The notes under the pieces are model-generated. The model ran no database searches, had not been told where the DNA came from, and worked only from the letters and a program-made list of their open reading frames with translations. Both the position numbers and the translations under genes were made by a program. A stretch of DNA of 64,000 bases, taken from Saccharothrix sp. NRRL B-16348. Lineage in GTDB: Bacteria > Actinomycetota > Actinomycetes > Mycobacteriales > Pseudonocardiaceae. This document shows, in pieces, positions 27,994-36,163 of this stretch. Positions within the stretch are counted from its first letter, which is position 1; every line of letters starts with the position of its first letter. The stretch spans positions 1 through 64,000 of the forward strand of contig NZ_LGED01000243.1 in NCBI RefSeq assembly GCF_001280085.1, written 5' to 3'.

Positions 27994-28644
27994 ATGTCCC
28001 AGCCGTACGGCGCCCCTCAGCAGCAGCCGGGTCCGGCGCAGCCGGCGGTGGGTGTGAACCTGAACCTCATCCTTCCGCTGGTCGCCGCCGGTCTGGCGCT
28101 GATCGCGTTCCTGCTCGCATTCGCCGACGACGTCCAGTTCGACAGCTACCTGATCGCGGCGGGCATCCTCGCCGGCCTCTCCGTGCTGCCGCAGGCGCCG
28201 AAGGGCCTGTTGTACGCGGCGGTGCCGCTCGGGTTGGTCACCACGCTGGGTCAGCTCCAGGAGCTGATCAGCACCGAGGCCGACGTCCAGGGCATGCAGA
28301 TCGTGATGCTGATCGTGTCGCTGCTGCTGTCGGCGGCCGTCGTGATGAGCCTGCTGATGGAGATCGGCATCGTGAAGCTCCAGCCGAAGACCGCGAACGT
28401 CTACGGCCAGCCCGGTGGCTGGGGCCCGCAGTCCGGCGCGTTCCCGCAGCAGGGGCAGCCGCAGCAGTTCGGCCCGCCGTCCGGCCAGTTCGGCCAGCCG
28501 GCGCCGCCGCCGCAGGCCCAGCAGCAGCCCGGCCAGCCGCAGCCGACGTCGTACATGCCGCAGCCGGGCCAGTTCGGCCAGCCCGGCCAGCAGCCCGGCC
28601 AGGGCACGCCGCCCGGTGGGTTCGGCGGGCCGCAGCAGGGCTGA
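27994..28644 (+). CDS. DUF5336-family membrane protein (mycobacterial 34-kDa antigen type)
   Basis: A 216-aa protein with four predicted helices (about residues 22-140) and a C-terminal tail of Gln/Pro/Gly (FGQPAPPPQAQQQPGQPQP). The order sucD - this - DUF6350 - purN is as recalled for M. tuberculosis Rv0952-Rv0954-Rv0955-Rv0956, which supports DUF5336. The function is unknown. ATG 27994 is preceded by GGTGGAGGAG. Confidence 0.83.
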   Translation: MSQPYGAPQQQPGPAQPAVGVNLNLILPLVAAGLALIAFLLAFADDVQFDSYLIAAGILAGLSVLPQAPKGLLYAAVPLGLVTTLGQLQELISTEADVQGMQIVMLIVSLLLSAAVVMSLLMEIGIVKLQPKTANVYGQPGGWGPQSGAFPQQGQPQQFGPPSGQFGQPAPPPQAQQQPGQPQPTSYMPQPGQFGQPGQQPGQGTPPGGFGGPQQG

Positions 28645-28655
28645 GCACGTCGTGG

Positions 28656-28689
28656 GAGGGGTGGCGCCGGAACTTCGGCGCCACCCCTC
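28656..28689 (+). terminator. Terminator of the DUF5336 gene
   Basis: Perfect 14-bp stem (28656-28669 with 28676-28689), 6-nt loop, starting 12 bp after the stop and followed by TTCG. Confidence 0.88.
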
Positions 28690-28746
28690 TTCGCGTGTCC
28701 GGCGAGCCTCGGCCGAACGGCTCACCGCTACTGGGACAGTGGGAGG

Positions 28747-30258
28747 ATGTCGGTGCAGCAAACGACCTCGCACGGCGTCGTGACGGACTCCGTCCGGCCG
28801 CCCGAGTTCTCCCGCGCCGAACGGGTGCGCGTGCTCACGATGACCGCCGCCGGATCGGTGGTCATCGGCTACGCGGGCGTCGCCGCGCTGCTCGCGCTGA
28901 TCTCCTCGACGGCCGCGCACGCGTCGTTCTCGACGACCGGCGTGCTCACCGCCGCCGCGCCGGGCTGGTTGGTCGCGCACCACGTGCCGCTGCGCTTCGA
29001 CGGCGGGCAGCTCGGCCTGCTGCCGCTGCTGCCGACGGCGCTGGTGATGCTGCTGGTGTACCGGGCGGCGGCGGGCGCGGCGGACCGGTTGGGGCTGTTC
29101 GAGCCGTTGCAGGCGCGGTCGGTGGTGTTCAGCATCGCCGGCGCGCACGCCGTGGTGGGCAGCGTGATCGCGTTCCTGATGGGTGACGAGGGTCCGGTCC
29201 GGGCCACGCCCGCGGTGGCGTTCTTCGGGTGCGCGGTGGTGTCCGGGCTGGCGGCGGTCGCGGGTGTCGCGCAGCGCTGCGGCCTGGTGGAGGTCGTGTT
29301 CGAGCGGATCGACCCGGTGGCGCGGCGCGGGCTGCGCGCGGGCGCGCTGGCGCTGTTCGCGCTGACCGCGGCGGGCGCGCTGGTGCTGGCGCTCGGGCTG
29401 GTGCTCTCGTGGTCGACCACCGCGGTGCTGTTCGACCAGACCGGCGGCACCATCGGCACCGGCCTCGGCATCTGGCTGCTGTGCCTGGCGTACCTGCCGA
29501 ACGCGGTGGTCGGCGCGCTGTCGTACGTGGTGGGCGCGGGGTTCTCGATCGGCACGGCGGTGGTGGGCCCGCTGGAGTTGGTCGGCGGCCCGGTGCCCTC
29601 GGTGCCGCTGCTGGCCGCGTTGCCCGAGCAGCAGGCGGCCTACCTGTCGCTGGTGCTCGTGCTGCCGGGCGTGATCGGCGTGGTGGTCGGGCTCTCGCTG
29701 CGCGACGCCGCCGAGACGCCGCGGGCGCGGGTGCGGGCGGTGCTGGTCGCGGCGGTCACCGCGGGCGTCGGCGCGCTGGTGCTGGCGGCGGTGGCCGGTG
29801 GCACGTTGGGCGGCGGGGTGTTCAACCCGGTCACCATCCCGGCCGGGCTGCTGGCCGTGCTCACGTTCGGCTGGGTGACCGTGCCGGGCGCCGTGGTGGC
29901 CTGGTTCTCCGGTCCTCGGCCGCCACGCGTGGTGGCCCCCGAGCCGGTCGCCGAGGAAGAGCCCGACGAGGCCCCTGACGAGGACGACTACGACGACGAG
30001 GACGACGAAGTCGAGTACGACGAGGAAGCCGAAGAGTACGAGGACGAGGTCGAAGAAGAAGAGGACGAGGAAGACGACGAGGAGTTCGACCACGACCTGG
30101 ACGAGTACGACGACCTCGAGGAGTTCGACGACGAGCCGGGCGAGGACGACGAGCCCGATGACGAGGCCGACGCCGACTCCGATGACGACCCCGAGTCAGA
30201 TGACGACGCCGAAGACCCCGAAGACGCTGATCCGGACCTGGCCGACAAGCCCCGTTAG
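28747..30258 (+). CDS. DUF6350-family membrane protein with long acidic tail
   Basis: A 503-aa protein with about nine to ten predicted helices (residues 35-390) and a C-terminal tail of about 110 residues made almost only of Asp and Glu with some Tyr and Pro (EEPDEAPDEDDYDDEDDEVEYDEEAEEY region). Mycobacterial relatives between the DUF5336 gene and purN (Rv0955-like) have been linked to division or envelope roles, but no activity is proven here. The tail probably faces the cytoplasm and could bind basic partners or cations (inference). It ends 28 bp before purN. Confidence 0.8.
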   Translation: MSVQQTTSHGVVTDSVRPPEFSRAERVRVLTMTAAGSVVIGYAGVAALLALISSTAAHASFSTTGVLTAAAPGWLVAHHVPLRFDGGQLGLLPLLPTALVMLLVYRAAAGAADRLGLFEPLQARSVVFSIAGAHAVVGSVIAFLMGDEGPVRATPAVAFFGCAVVSGLAAVAGVAQRCGLVEVVFERIDPVARRGLRAGALALFALTAAGALVLALGLVLSWSTTAVLFDQTGGTIGTGLGIWLLCLAYLPNAVVGALSYVVGAGFSIGTAVVGPLELVGGPVPSVPLLAALPEQQAAYLSLVLVLPGVIGVVVGLSLRDAAETPRARVRAVLVAAVTAGVGALVLAAVAGGTLGGGVFNPVTIPAGLLAVLTFGWVTVPGAVVAWFSGPRPPRVVAPEPVAEEEPDEAPDEDDYDDEDDEVEYDEEAEEYEDEVEEEEDEEDDEEFDHDLDEYDDLEEFDDEPGEDDEPDDEADADSDDDPESDDDAEDPEDADPDLADKPR

Positions 30259-30286
30259 GCAACGCCTAGGCTGCTCTTGAGCTGCT

Positions 30287-30949
30287 GTGACAGTCCCCAG
30301 CAAGGAGAGCACGCTGAGCGCCGCGACCACACTCCGGCTTCCCGTCCCCGCCAGGGTCGTCGTCCTCGTCTCCGGTTCCGGCACCCTGTTGCAGGCGTTG
30401 CTGGACGCGGCGGCCGACCCCGGATACCCGGTCGAGGTGGTCGCCGTCGGCGCGGACCGCACCGGCATCGAGGGCCTGAGCCGTGCCGAGCGCGCCGGCG
30501 TGCCCGGTTTCGCGGTGAAGCTGCGCGACCACGCCGACCGCGACGCGTGGGACACCGCGCTGGCCGACGCCGTCGAGGCGCACCGACCCGACCTGGTGGT
30601 CTCCGCCGGGTTCATGAAGATCCTCGGACCCGCCTTCCTGGCCCGCTTCGGCGGCCGGATGGTCAACACCCACCCCGCGCTGCTGCCCGCCTTCCCCGGC
30701 GCGCACGGCGTCCGCGACGCCGTCGACTACGGCGTGAAGGTGACCGGCGCGACCGTGCACCTGGTGGACGGCGGTGTGGACACCGGGCCGATCCTGGCCC
30801 AGGAGGCGGTCGTCGTCGCCGATGACGACGACGTCGAAAGCCTGCACGAGCGCATCAAGGTGGTGGAGCGGCGGCTGCTGGTCGACGTGGTCGCCCGCCT
30901 GGCCCGCGAGGGCTGCACCGTGAACGGACGAAAGGTGAGCATCCCGTGA
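30287..30949 (+). CDS. purN: Phosphoribosylglycinamide formyltransferase
   Basis: Transfers formyl from 10-formyl-THF to GAR in purine synthesis. About 211-220 aa with [16 protein letters not shown], the catalytic Asn-His-Asp set in [17 protein letters not shown] and [13 protein letters not shown] 30287 has no ribosome site, whereas AAGGAG at 30302-30307 is 6 nt before an in-frame CTG at 30314 ([21 protein letters not shown]), so the true start may be that CTG. The stop overlaps the purH start (GTGA). Confidence 0.93.
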   Translation: MTVPSKESTLSAATTLRLPVPARVVVLVSGSGTLLQALLDAAADPGYPVEVVAVGADRTGIEGLSRAERAGVPGFAVKLRDHADRDAWDTALADAVEAHRPDLVVSAGFMKILGPAFLARFGGRMVNTHPALLPAFPGAHGVRDAVDYGVKVTGATVHLVDGGVDTGPILAQEAVVVADDDDVESLHERIKVVERRLLVDVVARLAREGCTVNGRKVSIP

Positions 30950-32529
30950 CCACTCCTGCCGAGAGGCGACCGGTTCGTCGGGCCCTGATCGGGGTTTCCG
31001 ACAAGTCGGGGCTGCTGGAACTGGCCACCGGCCTGCACGCGGCCGGAGTCGAGATCGTCTCCACCGGCGGCACGGCGCGCACGCTGGCCGACGCGGGCGT
31101 GCCGGTCACACCGGTCGAGGAACTCACCGGGTTCCCGGAGGCGCTGGACGGCCGGGTGAAGACACTGCACCCCCGCGTGCACGCGGGCCTGCTCGCCGAC
31201 ACCCGTCGTGAAGAGCACCTGGCGAAGCTGCGCGAGCTGGGCATCGAGCCGTTCGACCTGCTCGTGGTGAACCTGTACCCGTTCACGCAGACCGTGGCGT
31301 CGGGCGCGTCGGCGGACGAGTGCGTGGAGCAGATCGACATCGGCGGGCCGGCCATGGTCCGCGCGTCGGCGAAGAACCACGCCAGCGTCGCCGTCGTCGT
31401 GGACCCGTCGCGGTACTCGTGGGTGTTGGAGCAGGTCAAGGCCGGTGGCTTCACGCTGCCCGACCGGCAGCGGCTGGCCGTGGACGCGTTCCGGCACACC
31501 GCGTCCTACGACGTGGCCGTGGCCTCGTGGCTGGGCAGCGCGGTCGCGGCGGACGACGAGGGCTCCGGCTTCCCCGGCTGGGTCGGCGCGACGTGGAACC
31601 GCAAGCAGGTGCTGCGGTACGGCGAGAACCCGCACCAGCGGGCGGCGCTGTACACGCAGGGCGACGGGCGTTCCGGGCTGGCGACGGCGGAGCAGCTGCA
31701 CGGCAAGGAGATGTCCTACAACAACTTCGTCGACGCCGACGCGGCGTGGCGGGCGGCGTGGGACCACGAGCTGCCGTGCGTGGCGATCATCAAGCACGCC
31801 AACCCGTGCGGCATCGCGGTGTCCCGGGTGGACGGTCCGGGCGCGATCGCCGAGGCGCACCGCAAGGCGCACGCGTGCGACCCGGTTAGCGCGTTCGGCG
31901 GCGTGATCGCGGCGAACCGCGAGGTGACCGTGGAGCTGGCCGAGCAGGTGGCGGAGATCTTCACCGAGGTCGTCATCGCGCCCTCGTACGCCGACGGCGC
32001 GGTGGACGTGCTGACGCGGAAGAAGAACGTGCGCATCCTGGTCGCGCCGTCGCCCGAGCGCGGCGGGGTCGAGCTGCGTGCCGTGTCCGGTGGGCTGCTC
32101 CTGCAGACGTCGGACACCATCGAGGCCGAGGGCGACGACCCGGCCAAGTGGACGTTGGCGTGCGGCACGCCGTTGGACGAGGACGGCCTGGCCGACCTGG
32201 CGTTCGTCTGGCGGGCGTGCCGGGCGGTGAAGTCGAACGCGATCCTGCTGGCGTCCGGCGGCGCGACCGTCGGCGCGGGCATGGGCCAGGTCAACCGGGT
32301 CGACGCGGCCCGGCTGGCGGTGGCGCGTGCCGGTGACCGCGCGCGGGGCGCGGTGGCCGCGTCGGACGCGTTCTTCCCGTTCCCGGACGGGCTGGAGGTG
32401 CTGCTGGAGGCCGGTGTGCGCGCGGTCGTGCAGCCGGGTGGGTCGGTGCGTGACGCCGAGGTGATCGCGGCGGCGGAAGCGGCCGGTGCGACCGTGTACC
32501 TGACTGGCACGCGGCACTTCGCGCACTAG
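30946..32529 (+). CDS. purH: Bifunctional AICAR formyltransferase / IMP cyclohydrolase
   Basis: A 527-aa enzyme for the last two steps to IMP. The N-terminal MGS-like cyclohydrolase domain ([40 protein letters not shown]) covers about residues 1-200; the C-terminal AICAR transformylase has [16 protein letters not shown] and the final [10 protein letters not shown]. It is translationally coupled to purN by a 4-bp overlap. Confidence 0.97.
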   Translation: MTTPAERRPVRRALIGVSDKSGLLELATGLHAAGVEIVSTGGTARTLADAGVPVTPVEELTGFPEALDGRVKTLHPRVHAGLLADTRREEHLAKLRELGIEPFDLLVVNLYPFTQTVASGASADECVEQIDIGGPAMVRASAKNHASVAVVVDPSRYSWVLEQVKAGGFTLPDRQRLAVDAFRHTASYDVAVASWLGSAVAADDEGSGFPGWVGATWNRKQVLRYGENPHQRAALYTQGDGRSGLATAEQLHGKEMSYNNFVDADAAWRAAWDHELPCVAIIKHANPCGIAVSRVDGPGAIAEAHRKAHACDPVSAFGGVIAANREVTVELAEQVAEIFTEVVIAPSYADGAVDVLTRKKNVRILVAPSPERGGVELRAVSGGLLLQTSDTIEAEGDDPAKWTLACGTPLDEDGLADLAFVWRACRAVKSNAILLASGGATVGAGMGQVNRVDAARLAVARAGDRARGAVAASDAFFPFPDGLEVLLEAGVRAVVQPGGSVRDAEVIAAAEAAGATVYLTGTRHFAH

Positions 32530-32542
32530 GTCTGGGTCGATC

Positions 32543-32573
32543 GGGGGCTCTTCGCCGCGTGCGAGGAGCCCCC
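32543..32573 (+). terminator. Terminator of purNH
   Basis: 8-bp perfect stem (32543-32550 with 32566-32573) with inner TCGC/GCGA pairing, 13 bp after the purH stop. It lies 7 bp from the convergent gene at 32581 and may serve both. Confidence 0.75.
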
Positions 32574-32580
32574 TTCGGCG

Positions 32581-33369
32581 TTATTCGGAGGTCAGTTCCT
32601 CGGCCGCCTTGAGGGCCACGGCCTCGGCGTCCGCGATGGGGAACTCCGTGTCGGTGAAGAAGCCCTTGTCGCGGCCCTGGTAGCGGATGTTCCACACCAC
32701 CGTGCCCTTGCGCACCAACAGGTTCACCTCGGTGAGGTCGGTCGGCGAGGACGGGATGAGGATCATCGCCTCGTCGCCGACGTCGAGGGTCTTGGCCTGC
32801 TCGCCGGTGGCGTACGAGGTGAAGCTCGTGTAGTTGTCGTGCGCCTGGTCGAGGTTGCGGTCCTGCTTGTCGGAGAACGTGGTGAAGTCGTAGACGAGGA
32901 AGCTGAGGCGGCGCGGGTTCCGGCCGTCCTTGCCCTTGGTCTGCTCCCACGCGCAGTGGGTCTGCTTCATGCCCTTCTTGGCGTCGGTCGGCGCCTGGAT
33001 GAGGCGGAAGCTGCTGACGTGGGCCTGTGACTTCAGGTCGGCGCTCAGCTCGCACCCGGCGATGGGGTCCGTGCCGGGGCCGCCGCCGGGCTCGTCGATG
33101 TAGTTGAGGTACATCGAGCCGACGACACCGCCCACGACGAGCACGACGACGCCGATCACGATCCCGATGACCAGGCCGGTCCGCTTCTTGCGCGGCGGAG
33201 GAGGCGGGCCGTACCCGCCGGGCGGCGGGAAGCCACCGGGAGGTCCTGGTTGCGGCTGGTAGCCGGGTGGCGGCCCGTACCCGCCCGCGGTGGGCTGTTG
33301 GCCGTAGCCGGGCTGCTGGGGCCAGTTCTGCGGCTGCTGCGGGTTCTGCGGGTGCTGAGGTGCGTTCAC
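32581..33369 (-). CDS. Single-pass membrane protein with Pro/Gln-rich N-terminus
   Basis: A 262-aa protein of unknown function. Residues 1-60 are Pro/Gln/Gly (QQPQNWPQQPGYGQQP), then KKR and one membrane helix (LVIGIVIGVVVLVVGGVVGSMYL, about 63-86). The outer ~170 residues form a domain with Cys in AGCELSADL and THCAWEQ (possible disulfide) and a beta-rich pattern, resembling DUF3558-type lipoprotein folds in general shape only. GTG 33369 follows a G-rich site. Low-complexity fronts of this kind are common in actinobacterial envelope proteins. Confidence 0.75.
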   Translation of the reverse strand: MNAPQHPQNPQQPQNWPQQPGYGQQPTAGGYGPPPGYQPQPGPPGGFPPPGGYGPPPPPRKKRTGLVIGIVIGVVVLVVGGVVGSMYLNYIDEPGGGPGTDPIAGCELSADLKSQAHVSSFRLIQAPTDAKKGMKQTHCAWEQTKGKDGRNPRRLSFLVYDFTTFSDKQDRNLDQAHDNYTSFTSYATGEQAKTLDVGDEAMILIPSSPTDLTEVNLLVRKGTVVWNIRYQGRDKGFFTDTEFPIADAEAVALKAAEELTSE

Positions 33370-33482
33370 GGTTCCCCCCGTGGTGCGGTCGGTGCGCGCG
33401 GAGCAGTCTGCCGGCCACCCGATCGTGGACGCTGCCGGCATTGACAGCGGGTGGCTGTCTCGGGATAAGATCACGGTGTCGT

Positions 33483-33498
33483 TCGAACAGATGTTCGA
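33483..33498 (+). promoter_or_regulatory. LexA (SOS) box upstream of imuA'
   Basis: TCGAACAGATGTTCGA is a perfect match to the actinobacterial SOS box (TCGAAC N4 GTTCGA), 72 bp upstream of the imuA' start. DNA damage should therefore lift LexA repression of the imuA'-imuB-dnaE2 operon. Confidence 0.93.
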
Positions 33499-33569
33499 CA
33501 GACAGGTCGCCGAACTTCCCACGGCGATCCGCGCACAGGGGTGCGCGCGGATCAGTGGGAGGAGGGCGG

Positions 33570-34364
33570 GTGTCCAGGTCGGCAACGGCGACGCTGACCG
33601 CGCTCGGGGTAGGCGCGGCGGGCGAGCTGACCACGGCACCGGCCCGGACCCTGCCGGTTCGCGGGGAACTGGCAGGGCTCCTCCCGTGGGGCGGCCTCAG
33701 GCGGGGCAGCACGGTGTCGGTGCGCGGGTCGACATCGTTGCTGCTCGCGCTGATGGCCACGGCGACAGCGGAAGGATGCTGGGCGGCCGTGGTCGGCCTG
33801 CCGGGGTGCGGGGCACTCGCGGCGGCCGAGTTGGGCGTGGCCGTCCATCGACTCGCTCTGGTCCCTCGACCTGGCAGGGACCAGAGCGAGGTCGAGAAGA
33901 CCGTGGCGGCCCTGCTGGACGGGTTCGACCTGGTCGCACTGGCCACGCCGGTCACACCGGCGACTTCGCGCAAGCTCTCGGCACGGGCCCGTCACCGCAA
34001 GGCGGTCCTGCTGCCCTTCGCGGTCTCGTGGCCGGGCGCCGACGTGGAGCTGACGGCGACCTCCGGCCGGTGGACCGGCCTGGAAGCGGGTCACGGCCTG
34101 CTGACCGCCCGGACCGTCAGCGTCGAGGCGACGGGCCGAGGCGCCGCCGCACGGCCGCGGCGGACGAGCCTGGCGCTGCCCGGAACCGCCGACGAGCCAC
34201 CCGCACGTCCCGCCCTGGTCCCCCTGCCCACCACCAACCCACCGGTCACGGGCTCACCGCTTCCTGCCACCGACCTGGCACATCCGTCCGGTCGCGCGTC
34301 TCCGACCACGGGCCCACTTCCGGTCACCGGCCCGACCTTCCCGTCCACCGCCGAGGCGGTGTGA
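33570..34364 (+). CDS. imuA': ImuA' mutasome accessory protein
   Basis: About 264 aa, RecA-like fold without an obvious Walker A. It shows LPVRGELAGLLPWGGLRRGSTVSVRG and LAALMATATAEGCWAAVVGLPGCGALAAAELGV, typical of the mycobacterial ImuA' (Rv3395c type). With ImuB and DnaE2 it makes the error-prone translesion complex. GTG 33570 follows GGAGGGCGG. The last ~60 residues are a Thr/Pro-rich extension. It lies directly under the SOS box and is 3 bp from imuB. Confidence 0.9.
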   Translation: MSRSATATLTALGVGAAGELTTAPARTLPVRGELAGLLPWGGLRRGSTVSVRGSTSLLLALMATATAEGCWAAVVGLPGCGALAAAELGVAVHRLALVPRPGRDQSEVEKTVAALLDGFDLVALATPVTPATSRKLSARARHRKAVLLPFAVSWPGADVELTATSGRWTGLEAGHGLLTARTVSVEATGRGAAARPRRTSLALPGTADEPPARPALVPLPTTNPPVTGSPLPATDLAHPSGRASPTTGPLPVTGPTFPSTAEAV

Positions 34365-34367
34365 GCC

Positions 34368-35963
34368 GTGCCCGTCCCCGTCGAAGAGGTGAATCCCCTG
34401 TACACACTTGCCGTCTGGTGCCCTGACTGGCCGGTGGTCGCGGCTTCCGCCGAGGCCGCCCTCCCGCCGCACGTGCCCGCCGCAGTCGTCGGATCGGGTG
34501 AAGTCGTCGCCTGTTCGGCGGTCGCGCGCGCCGAGGGGGTGCGGCGCGGGATGCGTCGGCGCGCGGCCCAGGGGCAGTGTCCCGAGCTGGCCGTCTTCGA
34601 GTACGACGAGGTGCGCGACGCCCGCCTCTTCGAGCCGGTCGCGGCGGCGGTGGAGGAGCTCGCGCCCGGGATCGAGGTGGTCCGGCCGGGGCTGGTGGTC
34701 GTCGCCGCCCAAGGGCCGGTCGGGTACTTCAAGTCCGCCGAGTCCGCCGCCGAGCGCCTGGTCGACCACATCGCGGTGCACGCAGGCGTCGAGGCGCAGG
34801 TCGGGTTCGCCGACGGGCTGTTCGCGTCGACCCTGGCCGCGCACCGCGGGCTGATCGTGCCGCCGGGCCGGACCCGGGAGTTCCTGGCGCCGCTGGGCAT
34901 CCACGAGCTCGACCAACCCGCCGAACGCCGGGAGGACCGGGCCGCGCTGGTCGACCTGCTCCGCCGCCTCGGCCTGCGCACCCTGGGCGCGTTCGCCGCC
35001 GTGCCCGAGCGCGACGTCGCCACCCGCTTCGGCCGCGCCGCCGTGCTGGCCCACCGGCTGGCCGCCGGGCTGGAGGAACGTCCCCGGTCACGCCGCCGCC
35101 CACCGCCCGAGCTGTCGGTCACCCGGGAACTCGACCCGCCGATCGACCGGGTCGACGCGGCGGCGTTCGCGGCCAAGGGCCTCGCCGAACGCCTGCACGT
35201 GGGCCTCGCCGACCGGGGCTTGGCCTGCACCCGCCTCGGCATCCGGGCCACCACCGAGAACGGCGAGGAGCTGCACCGGCTGTGGCGCTGCGCCGAGCCG
35301 CTCACCCCGCAGGGCATCGCCGACCGCGTCCGCTGGCAGCTCGACGGCTGGCTCACCCGCGCCCGGCTCACCTCCGGCATCCACCTGCTGCGCCTCGACC
35401 CCGAAGAGGTGGTCGACGCCACCGCGCTGCAACTGGGCCTGTGGCCGGGCGCGGGACAGGACCAGGGCGAGGCGGCCGAACGCGCGGCGCGCGCGATGGT
35501 GCACGTCCAGGGCCTGCTCGGGCCGGACGCCGTGCTCACGCCCGTGCTCGGCGGTGGGCGCGGGCCGGTCGAGCGGGTGCGGCTGGTGCCGTGGGGCGAC
35601 GAGCGCACCCCGGCGGCGGACCCGGACCAGCCGTGGCCGGGGCAGCTGCCGGGACCGTCGCCCGCGACGGTGTTCACCGAACCCGAACCGGTCGCGCTGC
35701 TGGACTCCTCGGGCGCGGACGTCGTGGTCACCGGCTACGCCGAGCTGGTCGTGCGGCCGCACCGGATCGTGCACGGCGGCCGGGCGCGGCAGGTCGTGGC
35801 GTGGTCGGGGCCGTGGCCGGTGGACGAGCGCTGGTGGGACGCGGAGACCGCGATGCGCGGTGCACGACTGCAAGTGCTGGGAACCGCGGCGGACGGCGAG
35901 GAACTCGCGTTCCTGCTGATCCGCACGGGCGGCAAGTGGGCGGTGGAAGGGGTGTACGACTGA
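34368..35963 (+). CDS. imuB: ImuB, Y-family polymerase-like mutasome scaffold
   Basis: A 531-aa Y-family-like protein (YTLAVWCPDWPVVAAS at the start, then palm and thumb regions) lacking the acidic active-site residues of real Y-family polymerases: the usual catalytic Asp appears replaced in LAVWCPDWP. It recruits DnaE2 through its C-terminus and the sliding clamp in mycobacteria. The 35961-35963 stop overlaps the next ATG by 1 nt. Confidence 0.92.
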   Translation: MPVPVEEVNPLYTLAVWCPDWPVVAASAEAALPPHVPAAVVGSGEVVACSAVARAEGVRRGMRRRAAQGQCPELAVFEYDEVRDARLFEPVAAAVEELAPGIEVVRPGLVVVAAQGPVGYFKSAESAAERLVDHIAVHAGVEAQVGFADGLFASTLAAHRGLIVPPGRTREFLAPLGIHELDQPAERREDRAALVDLLRRLGLRTLGAFAAVPERDVATRFGRAAVLAHRLAAGLEERPRSRRRPPPELSVTRELDPPIDRVDAAAFAAKGLAERLHVGLADRGLACTRLGIRATTENGEELHRLWRCAEPLTPQGIADRVRWQLDGWLTRARLTSGIHLLRLDPEEVVDATALQLGLWPGAGQDQGEAAERAARAMVHVQGLLGPDAVLTPVLGGGRGPVERVRLVPWGDERTPAADPDQPWPGQLPGPSPATVFTEPEPVALLDSSGADVVVTGYAELVVRPHRIVHGGRARQVVAWSGPWPVDERWWDAETAMRGARLQVLGTAADGEELAFLLIRTGGKWAVEGVYD

Positions 35964-36163
35964 TGAGCGGTGACTTCTCCGAACCGGATCGCCGAGGTCT
36001 GGCCGAGTGGCTGGCCGACCACGCCGTGCCGGAGCAGCGCGGCGGACCGGCCTACGTGGTGAGCTTCGGCTGGCTGCCGGCCCGGCTGCCACCGGCGGCG
36101 CCGTCGATCCCGGCGCCCCGGCGGGCACTCGACGACCAGCTCCGCCGGGACGACTCGCGCTGA
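35963..36163 (+). CDS. 66-aa protein inside the DnaE2 mutasome operon
   Basis: MSGDFSEPDRRGLAEWLADHAVPEQ ... begins at an ATG overlapping the imuB stop (TGATG) and its own TGA overlaps the dnaE2 ATG in the same way, so it is locked into one coupled operon. It is acidic at the start, then has YVVSFGWLPARLPP and a Pro/Arg tail ending DDQLRRDDSR. No family is recognised. Such strict overlaps suggest it is translated and works with the mutasome; it could instead be only a coupling spacer. Confidence 0.7.
   Translation: MSGDFSEPDRRGLAEWLADHAVPEQRGGPAYVVSFGWLPARLPPAAPSIPAPRRALDDQLRRDDSR

Noticed and set aside
34368..35963. Active Y-family DNA polymerase (DinB)
   Set aside because: The N-terminal palm lacks the acidic catalytic residues of DinB and the gene is in an imuA'-imuB-dnaE2 operon, so ImuB fits better.
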